NCBI GenBank assembly: GCA_001701115.1
Contig: DAAJ01000011.1
Coordinates: 1-6,203, forward strand
Reading direction: 5' to 3'
Length of the DNA stretch: 6,203 bases
Origin: Bacteroidales bacterium GP2
GTDB taxonomy: Bacteria; Bacteroidota; Bacteroidia; Bacteroidales; Muribaculaceae
Part shown: positions 1 through 6,203 of the stretch, in pieces
Layout: each line of letters opens with the position of its first letter
How positions within the stretch are numbered: position 1 is the first letter of the stretch
The notes under the pieces: model-generated
Told to the model about the DNA's origin: nothing
The model's input: the letters and a program-made list of their open reading frames with translations, nothing else
Database searches by the model: none
Program-made: the position numbers and the translations under genes

Positions 1-1206
1 AGCCAATATCTGGCTTATCCACGCCCTGCATACGGACTTCCGGAACTTACACCGGCACCGGACGGTTATGTGCCTTTCCATATGGAACACTATGGACGCC
101 ATGGAAGCCGTTGGCTGCTAAAAGATGAGAAATATGATCGCCCGGTACAATATCTGGAAAAAGCAGACCGTAATAACAAACTTACTGAGCGCGGAAAACA
201 ATTACTTGAACAATTGCGCGTGATTCAGGCAGCATCAAGAGGTAGAGTTGGTGAACTTACCCCTCTTGGGCATCAGCAGCATCGCGATATTGCACGCCGT
301 ATGACTGAAAATTTCCCGGAGATTTTCGTTCCGGGCACACATGTAGATGCAAAGTCTACTGTTGTTATCCGCTGTATACTCTCAATGGCAAACGAAATCG
401 CCGAGCTTCAAAGAATATGCCCTGAACTGATAGTGACGTGCGATGCTTCACGAACCACACAGAAGATACTCGCTTATAACAGCACTGATACGGTTGCGAA
501 AAAACGTGCACGCGAAGCAGAACATTTTGTTGACGAGTATGCCTCAAAACATACCGACCATTCAGCTTTCCTTTCAAAAGTATTCAATGATCCTAAATTT
601 GTTGCTGACAGCCTTAACGGTAAAAAGGTTTTTGAGGCGGTATTTGATGTGGCGGTAAATACCCAAAGCCATGATGACCAGCCGGACCTTTATGACTTGT
701 TCACGGCAGAAGAATTGCACAATGAATGGCTTGCAAACAATGCGGACTGGTATATCACAGCCGGCAATACATCACTTACCGGAAATCGTGTACCATATAA
801 CCAGCGGGTACTCCTACGCAACATTATTGAATCTGCCGATACTGCTATGACCTCACGGCACCTTAGCGCAAACCTGCGTTTCGGGCACGAGTCGATTGTG
901 TTGCCACTTACAATACTGATGGAAATCAATAACAACGCCATAGACCTTACCGATCTTGAAAAGCTTGATTCTTGCTGGCGTAACTATGAGATTTTCCCGA
1001 TGGGCAGCAATATTCAGATAATTTTCTATCATCCTGCCCAAGCTGCCGCTTTTACCCCTGATGAAGTCCTGGTCAAGGTGATGCTTAATGAAGAAGAGGG
1101 CACTTTGCCGGTCACTCCCGTGTCAGGTCCATACTACAAATGGAGCGATCTTCGCAAGCATTATGTAGATAAACTTGACTCCTTCTCAACCCGTTTTTCA
1201 GAATAA
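1..1206 (+). CDS. Histidine-type phosphatase (histidine acid phosphatase / MINPP-like), 5'-truncated by window
   Basis: Phosphomonoesterase of the histidine phosphatase superfamily, branch 2, which cleaves phosphate esters through a phospho-histidine intermediate. The frame is open from base 1 through the TAA at 1204-1206, giving 401 visible codons. A GTG at 70 is not a credible start, because the upstream codons already read as family sequence (YPRP, LTPAPDGYVPF leading into the active site). The N-terminus and any signal peptide lie before the window. The catalytic signature RHGSRW is at 97-114, with the nucleophile His at 100-102. An LTPLGHQQH segment at about 259-285 follows. ST-x3-RC at 355-375 supplies the expected third pocket arginine (370-372). 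The proton-donor region RFGHES is at 877-894, with His-Glu where many relatives have His-Asp and MINPPs have His-Ala-Glu. By family it should be periplasmic or surface-exposed. Substrate (phytate, other inositol phosphates, sugar phosphates) cannot be told from sequence. It ends 29 bases before the SusC-like gene, so co-transcription is likely. Confidence 0.9.
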   Translation, partial: SQYLAYPRPAYGLPELTPAPDGYVPFHMEHYGRHGSRWLLKDEKYDRPVQYLEKADRNNKLTERGKQLLEQLRVIQAASRGRVGELTPLGHQQHRDIARRMTENFPEIFVPGTHVDAKSTVVIRCILSMANEIAELQRICPELIVTCDASRTTQKILAYNSTDTVAKKRAREAEHFVDEYASKHTDHSAFLSKVFNDPKFVADSLNGKKVFEAVFDVAVNTQSHDDQPDLYDLFTAEELHNEWLANNADWYITAGNTSLTGNRVPYNQRVLLRNIIESADTAMTSRHLSANLRFGHESIVLPLTILMEINNNAIDLTDLEKLDSCWRNYEIFPMGSNIQIIFYHPAQAAAFTPDEVLVKVMLNEEEGTLPVTPVSGPYYKWSDLRKHYVDKLDSFSTRFSE

Positions 1207-1235
1207 TCCAATTTCACACAGTTAAATTAGTAATT
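1207..1235 (+). other. 29-bp gap between phosphatase and susC-like gene, containing its start region
   Basis: The gap is A/T-rich, with no purine-rich Shine-Dalgarno sequence before the ATG at 1236. That is usual in Bacteroidota, where A-rich upstream bases help initiation. I see no hairpin plus T-run terminator, and no Bacteroidota -7 box (TAnnTTTG) in it or in the last ~60 bases of the phosphatase gene. This supports read-through from the phosphatase gene into the transporter gene. Confidence 0.5.
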
Positions 1236-4200
1236 ATGAACTTACAAATTCTTTCCCCTCAATTTTTCAAATCCTTGCTTTCAAGGGCGATAGGAGGGGG
1301 CGCATTGTTGTTTGCGATGTGCGTTTTGTGGGCATCTTCCGCCTACGCGCAGACGCTTAATGTTTCCGGAGTTGTCAGCGACGAGACCGGTGAACCGATG
1401 CCCGGCGTGTCAATTCTTGTAAAAGGCACTTCAAATGGCGTAGCGACCAATATTGACGGAGCTTTTTCAATCACTGTCAACAAAGGTGCAACCCTCGTTT
1501 TCTCTTCTATCGGATACCTTACCAAGTCAATTTCTGTAGGTGACCGCAAAATCATCAATGTAACCATGCAGCAGGATAATGCCATGCTTGATGAAGTGGT
1601 TGTGGTTGCTTACGGTACACAAAAGAGGTCATCAATCACCGGTGCAATCTCTCAGGTGAATGCCAAGGACATTGAAAACCGCCCGGTATCTTCGGTAACT
1701 TCTGCGCTTGAGGGTGCCTCATCAGGCATATCTGTAACAGGTGCAGTAGGTCAGCCGGGCACTGATGCTACAATCAGCATCCGTGGTATCGGCACTGTTA
1801 ACGGTAGCAATTCTCCCCTTATTGTGCTTGACGGGGTGCCTTACGATGGCAATATCTCGGATATTTCACCCGATGATATTGAGTCGATATCTGTGCTTAA
1901 GGATGCTGCGTCCTGCGCACTATATGGCAACCGCGCATCAAATGGCGTTATTCTCCTAACTTCTAAGAAATCAAAAGCAAACCGTCCTACTTTTACTTTC
2001 AAAACAACTCAAGGATGGTATGAAAGAGGACAGAAGGAGTACAAGACTGTTAATCCCTACCAGTTTATGGAAGTGGAATATGCCAACTTGTACAATAACT
2101 ATTTCAGCACTACCGGCAATGTGGACCGCGCCAACAGTGCTGACCGTGCCGCTGCGCGCGAATATGTCATTGACAACATTATCTCACGACGCGCAATCAT
2201 CAATATTTTCAATGCCAACGAAAATAATCTGTTTGATGCCAACGGAAAGATTGCATCAGGAGTAAGTATCAACCCATACTATTCTGGTGACCTTGACTGG
2301 TACGACCAAAGCATCCGTAAGGGATACCGTTCTGAGTATGCTTTCTCAGGTGCCGGTTCTACAGACCTTAGCGATTACTATTTCTCAGTGAATTACCTTA
2401 GCGAGAATGGTTATACAAAAGACTCTGGCTTCGACCGCCTTACCGGACGCGCATCCGTCAACATACATCCCCGCAAATGGTTTAAAGGAGGCTTGCAGGT
2501 TAATGCATCCCACCAGAAAATGAACAATTCTGCTGGTGACCAGACCGGAAGAAATTCAACCAGTACAACTAACCCGTTCTATTTTTATCGTGTAATCGCT
2601 CCTATTTACCCTGTACACCTCCATGATGTGAACACCGGAGAATTCATCCTTGATGATCATGGAAACAGGCAATATGACCCCGGATATTATGTTTACACTG
2701 ATGAAAACGGCATCCAGCAGGAAATTTCTACCCGTGACCAACTGTCGGCAAACCACTCTATCTGGGAATCGGAAATGAACCATGAGCGTAAGATCAGAAA
2801 CACAACAAACTCTACCGCTTATGCGGACATTATTCTCCCATACGGATTCACCTTTACTCTGAAAGGAAACTTAAGCACCCGCAACCAGGAAACTTCCAGT
2901 TATGGTTCAGCTGTAATCGGCGGTTCGGCAAAAGGTACCAACGGCAAACTCTCAAAGAGCACATATAATTATAAGACATGGACATTCCAGCAGCAACTGA
3001 ACTGGAATCATATCTATGGCAGTAATTACATCAATGTTCTGCTCGGTCACGAAAACTATGCGTATTCACGCGATTACACCTACGGTCGTAAACAGGGTGT
3101 AAACCTTGAAGGTCTTCCCGCTTTAGACAACTTCAATACAATTTCTGACCTTAACGGCTATCGCGACCGCTACCGCACGGAATCATATCTTGCACGTGTG
3201 CAGTATAATTTCGATAACCGATATAATATTGAAGCTTCTTTCCGTCGTGACGCATCATCACGTTTTTACAGGAGCAGCCGTTGGGGTAACTTTGGATCTG
3301 TCGGTGCCAACTGGGTCTTCACTGCTGAAGACTTTATGAGGGGACAGAACTGGATTACCAATGGTAAGGTACGTGCCAACTGGGGTCAGGTAGGTAATGA
3401 TGCCGGTTCCGGTTACTATGCGTACTATGACCTTTACTCTACCGCAATAAAGGGTGGTGAAGCTGCTTATGTGCTTTCTCAGATTGCAGCACGCGACTTG
3501 AAGTGGGAGACCGGTGAATCATGGGGCATTGGTATTGAAGGACGCCTCTTCAACCGTTGGAATCTCAGCGTAGAATATTACGACAAACGCAATAAAGACC
3601 TTATCTTTAATGTGTACAATCCGCTTTCATCAGGCGGTACAGGTCAGGACGGCGACTATGTTGCAAGCTCAAGCAGCACAGTAACCCGTAACCTTGGAAC
3701 AATTTCAAACCGTGGTATTGAAATCAACACAGATGTTAACGTGTTTACAAACCGTGATTGGATTGTCAACCTTTCAGCAAACTTGACTACACTTAAGAAC
3801 AAGGTTGTGAAACTTCCTGAACAGAATAAGGATGGTATCATCAGCGGCACACAGAAAATTGTTGAAGGACGCAGCAGATACGAATGGTTCACATATCATT
3901 GGGCTGGTGTTGACATGATGGATGGTATGAGCCTATATGATGCTGACCTTGATAAATATCATATCGTAGCTGACAATGGCTCTATTATCGGTGGTACTTA
4001 TGTAGATGGTGAACTTGTATCCGATGAACTTGATGCTGAGGATTACAAATTGATTGACGGAAAGTACTATGTTAATACCTCTACCTATGCGAAGCGCGAT
4101 TTCCGCGGTTCATCACTTCCTAAAGTTTATGGCTCGTTTACAGCAAATGTTTCATGGCGTAATTTCTCGCTGTCTGCAATGATGACCTACTCATGTGGAG

Positions 4201-4637
4201 GCAAAGTTCTTGACTCAAGCTATGCGTCACTTATGAGCGTTTCTTCCAAAAACGTGGCAAACTATCACATCGACATCCTCAACTCATGGAATGGTGCTCC
4301 CGAGGGAATGACTGAGACATCACCTGGACGCATTAATCCTAATATCAACCCTGTGATTGATTCTTCCCTGAGCACCTATAATAATACTACTTCTGACCGA
4401 TTCCTTACTAGCCGTAATTATGTGACACTTAAAAATATTAATTTCACATATCGTCTGCCAATGTCGGTACTCAAACCACTGTCACTTAACTCAGCGATCC
4501 TTTCGTTCTCCGCAGAAAACGTGCTTACAAACACTAAGCGTCAGGGTCTTGCTGTCGCGCAGGATATGGACGGCTATGTTTCAAACAGCATGCCTCTGCC
4601 GCGTGTCTATACTTTTGGTCTTAATGTGTCATTCTAA
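1236..4637 (+). CDS. SusC/RagA-family TonB-linked outer-membrane transporter, complete
   Basis: Outer-membrane beta-barrel that imports oligomeric nutrients using TonB-ExbBD energy, with the neighbouring SusD-like lipoprotein as its lid. It is 1133 residues, slightly longer than common SusC proteins of about 1000-1050. Order of parts: a signal peptide with hydrophobic core at about 19-35 and likely cleavage after AYA (residues 36-38); a carboxypeptidase-regulatory-like domain at about 42-111 (GVVSDETGEPMPGVSI, then IDGAFSI); a TonB-box region LDEVVVVAYGTQKR at 118-131; a plug at about 149-245 with SIRGIGT, PLIVLDGVPYDG, ISVLKDAA and ALYGNRASNGVI; then the barrel, ending in LPRVYTFGLNVSF with a terminal Phe as barrel proteins have. 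There is no secretin/TonB N-terminal (STN) domain, so direct control by a FecI/FecR-type sigma/anti-sigma pair is unlikely. The ATG at 1236 is chosen because the signal peptide begins directly after it. No frameshift or stop is present. Residues 892-947 form an acidic, probably loop, stretch. The substrate is unknown. Confidence 0.97.
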   Translation: MNLQILSPQFFKSLLSRAIGGGALLFAMCVLWASSAYAQTLNVSGVVSDETGEPMPGVSILVKGTSNGVATNIDGAFSITVNKGATLVFSSIGYLTKSISVGDRKIINVTMQQDNAMLDEVVVVAYGTQKRSSITGAISQVNAKDIENRPVSSVTSALEGASSGISVTGAVGQPGTDATISIRGIGTVNGSNSPLIVLDGVPYDGNISDISPDDIESISVLKDAASCALYGNRASNGVILLTSKKSKANRPTFTFKTTQGWYERGQKEYKTVNPYQFMEVEYANLYNNYFSTTGNVDRANSADRAAAREYVIDNIISRRAIINIFNANENNLFDANGKIASGVSINPYYSGDLDWYDQSIRKGYRSEYAFSGAGSTDLSDYYFSVNYLSENGYTKDSGFDRLTGRASVNIHPRKWFKGGLQVNASHQKMNNSAGDQTGRNSTSTTNPFYFYRVIAPIYPVHLHDVNTGEFILDDHGNRQYDPGYYVYTDENGIQQEISTRDQLSANHSIWESEMNHERKIRNTTNSTAYADIILPYGFTFTLKGNLSTRNQETSSYGSAVIGGSAKGTNGKLSKSTYNYKTWTFQQQLNWNHIYGSNYINVLLGHENYAYSRDYTYGRKQGVNLEGLPALDNFNTISDLNGYRDRYRTESYLARVQYNFDNRYNIEASFRRDASSRFYRSSRWGNFGSVGANWVFTAEDFMRGQNWITNGKVRANWGQVGNDAGSGYYAYYDLYSTAIKGGEAAYVLSQIAARDLKWETGESWGIGIEGRLFNRWNLSVEYYDKRNKDLIFNVYNPLSSGGTGQDGDYVASSSSTVTRNLGTISNRGIEINTDVNVFTNRDWIVNLSANLTTLKNKVVKLPEQNKDGIISGTQKIVEGRSRYEWFTYHWAGVDMMDGMSLYDADLDKYHIVADNGSIIGGTYVDGELVSDELDAEDYKLIDGKYYVNTSTYAKRDFRGSSLPKVYGSFTANVSWRNFSLSAMMTYSCGGKVLDSSYASLMSVSSKNVANYHIDILNSWNGAPEGMTETSPGRINPNINPVIDSSLSTYNNTTSDRFLTSRNYVTLKNINFTYRLPMSVLKPLSLNSAILSFSAENVLTNTKRQGLAVAQDMDGYVSNSMPLPRVYTFGLNVSF

Positions 4638-4657
4638 ATTATCAATTCCGAATTAAA
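4638..4657 (+). other. 20-bp gap between susC-like and susD-like genes
   Basis: A short A/T-rich gap ending in AATTAAA before the ATG at 4658. No Shine-Dalgarno sequence and no terminator are visible. The run of A and T just before the start fits Bacteroidota translation initiation. The tight spacing matches the normal susC-susD arrangement in one transcript. Confidence 0.5.
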
Positions 4658-6203
4658 ATGAAACGATATATATATTCACTTTGCATTATCGGCTCACTTG
4701 GCTTGGCAGGATGCTCGAAAGACTATCTTGAAGTAGCCTCTGAAAGCGATGTGTCAACTTCCACCGTTTTTGCATCTACAAAAATGCTTGACGGTGCTGT
4801 AAACGGACTCAGCCTTATCATGAGCCAGGAATATTCAAGCAGTGCTTTCGGACGCCAAGGCAACAACGGTGAGGCAACTATTAGCCTGTGGTATGGGGAC
4901 TATAAGAGTTCCGATGCACAGTACAGTAATGCAACAAGCTACGCATCACTGGTTTGTTCAAATCATAACGAAATAGCCACTTCTTCAGAAACCTACTATC
5001 CCTGGTACTACTATTATACCCTGATTCGCAATGCTAACTCCATAATCCTCCATGGCAATGACGCGACAGGAAGTCAAAGTGAGCGCGATTTCTACATCGC
5101 ACAGGCATTGGTTTACCGTGCGCACGCATACACCCAGCTTGTGGCATTGTACAGCAAGCGCTGGGATGATTCACGTAACGGTCAGTCCCGTGGAGTACCC
5201 CTGCGTCTTGATGAAAATTCTGGTGACATAGCATGTTCATCGCTCGGCGAAGTATATGCCCAGATATATGAAGACCTGGACCGCGCTATCGAACTTTTTG
5301 AAGGTACTTCCATGACCCGTGGCTCTAAATTGTGGCGCACAGATATCTCAGTTGCCCACGGCATCTATTCCCGCGCAGCGCTCGCACGTCAGGATTGGGC
5401 TACAGCTGCGACCCATGCGGCACTCGCACGCAAAAGCTACAAACTTATGACTGCCGAGGACTATTGGAAAGGCTTCAATACCGCAAATAGTGAGTGGATG
5501 TGGGAAACATATACAAGTGAAACGGAGAATTTGGGTGTATATGGTTTCTTTGCGTATGTCGGCTCAAACACCGGTTCATCAAAAGGCTACAAAAATATAG
5601 GTAGCATTGACAAACGATTGATAACTGCTATTCCCGAAACCGATGCCCGCTTCGGGCTCTACATGGTTCCTAAAGAAGGGGAATCAGGTTGGTCGGAAAA
5701 AGATTCAGGTCGTGCAACAAAGGGTAACTTTTATACTCGTGTAAAAACCGAGTATGCCGACCGAATTTACAAAGACACTTACATCTTTGCTTACATGTCC
5801 ACAAAATTCCTCAAGATTGACGATCGCTCAATAGGTTGCGTCGCAATCATGCGCGCGGCAGAGATGATTTATAATGAAGCCGAAGCACTTTGCATGATTG
5901 GTGGTGCTGACAACGAAAAGAAAGCACGTACCCTTCTTGAAGAAGCTGTGGCACCTTATCAGGAAAATTACAGCTGCAACCTTTCAGGCGAAGCACTGCT
6001 CACTGAAGTGAAACTTTACAAACGCTTCGACCTTTGGGGTGAAGGGCGCCATTACTTCGACCAGAAGAGATGGAATATGGATCTTGATAGACCGGGTTGG
6101 AAAGATGGAGGAAACTGGCACCCGACATTTGCCGGTTCAGGTAGTACAGGTGGCGTTTATAACAAAAACGGCAAAAACCAGGAGCTCCAGACCCGTTTCG
6201 CAG
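4658..6203 (+). CDS. SusD/RagB-family nutrient-binding surface lipoprotein, 3'-truncated by window
   Basis: Surface-anchored lipoprotein that binds substrate and closes over the SusC barrel. I translated it by hand from the ATG at 4658: 515 codons stay open to the last base, with no stop. The start is set by a lipoprotein signal peptide directly after it (MKRYIYSLCIIGSLGLAGC), with lipobox LAGC and acylated Cys19. The next residues, SKDYLE, resemble the Bacteroidota lipoprotein export signal (Lys plus acidic residues after Cys), so display on the cell surface is expected. Family marks: WYYYYTLIRNAN at about residues 116-127; AQALVYRAHAYTQLV at about 149-163, a TPR-like helix; GVPLRL followed by LGEVYAQIYEDLDRAI; MRAAEMIYNEAEAL at about 398-411; and the C-terminal LWGEGRHYFDQKRW at 459-472. 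The last visible residues, LQTRFA, fit the usual lead-in to the closing PIP-x2-E segment, so perhaps 15-30 residues are missing. It is paired with the SusC-like gene 20 bases upstream. Its ligand cannot be assigned. Confidence 0.95.
   Translation, partial: MKRYIYSLCIIGSLGLAGCSKDYLEVASESDVSTSTVFASTKMLDGAVNGLSLIMSQEYSSSAFGRQGNNGEATISLWYGDYKSSDAQYSNATSYASLVCSNHNEIATSSETYYPWYYYYTLIRNANSIILHGNDATGSQSERDFYIAQALVYRAHAYTQLVALYSKRWDDSRNGQSRGVPLRLDENSGDIACSSLGEVYAQIYEDLDRAIELFEGTSMTRGSKLWRTDISVAHGIYSRAALARQDWATAATHAALARKSYKLMTAEDYWKGFNTANSEWMWETYTSETENLGVYGFFAYVGSNTGSSKGYKNIGSIDKRLITAIPETDARFGLYMVPKEGESGWSEKDSGRATKGNFYTRVKTEYADRIYKDTYIFAYMSTKFLKIDDRSIGCVAIMRAAEMIYNEAEALCMIGGADNEKKARTLLEEAVAPYQENYSCNLSGEALLTEVKLYKRFDLWGEGRHYFDQKRWNMDLDRPGWKDGGNWHPTFAGSGSTGGVYNKNGKNQELQTRFA

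Noticed and set aside
70..72. GTG as the translation start of the phosphatase
   Set aside because: The 23 codons before it are open and read as normal family sequence leading into the active site, and starting here would leave the nucleophile at residue 11 with no signal peptide.
443..658. Plus-strand 71-codon open frame inside the phosphatase gene, and minus-strand frames at 365-577, 690-941 and 853-1041
   Set aside because: All sit inside the phosphatase frame, which carries the family motifs throughout; the alternative frames show no recognisable protein features.
1343..3892. Short alternative-frame open frames within the transporter gene (for example 1343-1585 minus, 1765-1959 plus, 2020-2265 plus, 2556-2783 minus, 3656-3892 minus)
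   Set aside because: The SusC-like frame is continuous and conserved across all of them, so they are by-products of its codon use.
4610..4617. TACTTTTG, a match to the Bacteroidota -7 promoter box TAnnTTTG, about 40 bases before the susD-like start
   Set aside because: It encodes the conserved YTFG residues of the SusC C-terminus, and there is no TTG -33 element at the right distance upstream, so the match is explained by coding.
4644..4654. Small perfect inverted repeat AATTC-C-GAATT just before the susD-like gene
   Set aside because: Arms of 5 bases with a one-base centre cannot form a stable hairpin, there is no T-run, and such a palindrome is easily expected by chance in A/T-rich DNA.
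5034..5364. Two minus-strand open frames (5034-5240 and 5182-5364)
   Set aside because: They lie wholly inside the SusD-like coding region, overlap each other, have no recognisable domain or start context, and are antisense shadows.

Overview
The window is typical Bacteroidota DNA, most likely from a gut-type Bacteroidales member. Three things point there: a SusC-like TonB-dependent transporter with its N-terminal carboxypeptidase-regulatory-like domain, a SusD/RagB lipoprotein directly behind it, and A/T-rich start regions without a Shine-Dalgarno sequence. The genus cannot be fixed from the sequence alone; a Muribaculaceae-like or Bacteroides-like source is a guess.

Layout, all on the + strand. 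Positions 1-1206 hold the 3' part of a histidine-type (histidine acid / MINPP-like) phosphatase whose start lies before the window. After 29 bases comes a complete 1133-residue SusC-family outer-membrane transporter (1236-4637). After 20 more bases comes a SusD-family surface lipoprotein (4658 onward) that stays open to the last base and is cut by the window end, probably only shortly before its natural C-terminus. About 99% of the window is coding. No RNA gene, mobile element, repeat array or CRISPR was seen.

The tight spacing, shared orientation and lack of a visible terminator or promoter between genes suggest one operon. SusC and SusD together form a lidded, TonB-energised importer in the outer membrane. 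An exported phosphatase just upstream suggests, by inference only, that the locus handles a phosphorylated nutrient (for example inositol phosphates or phosphorylated sugars), with the phosphatase removing phosphate before or after uptake. This is the most interesting hypothesis here, but each gene belongs to a known family. I see no clear evidence of an entirely new kind of system. The regulator and any further enzymes of the locus are outside the window.
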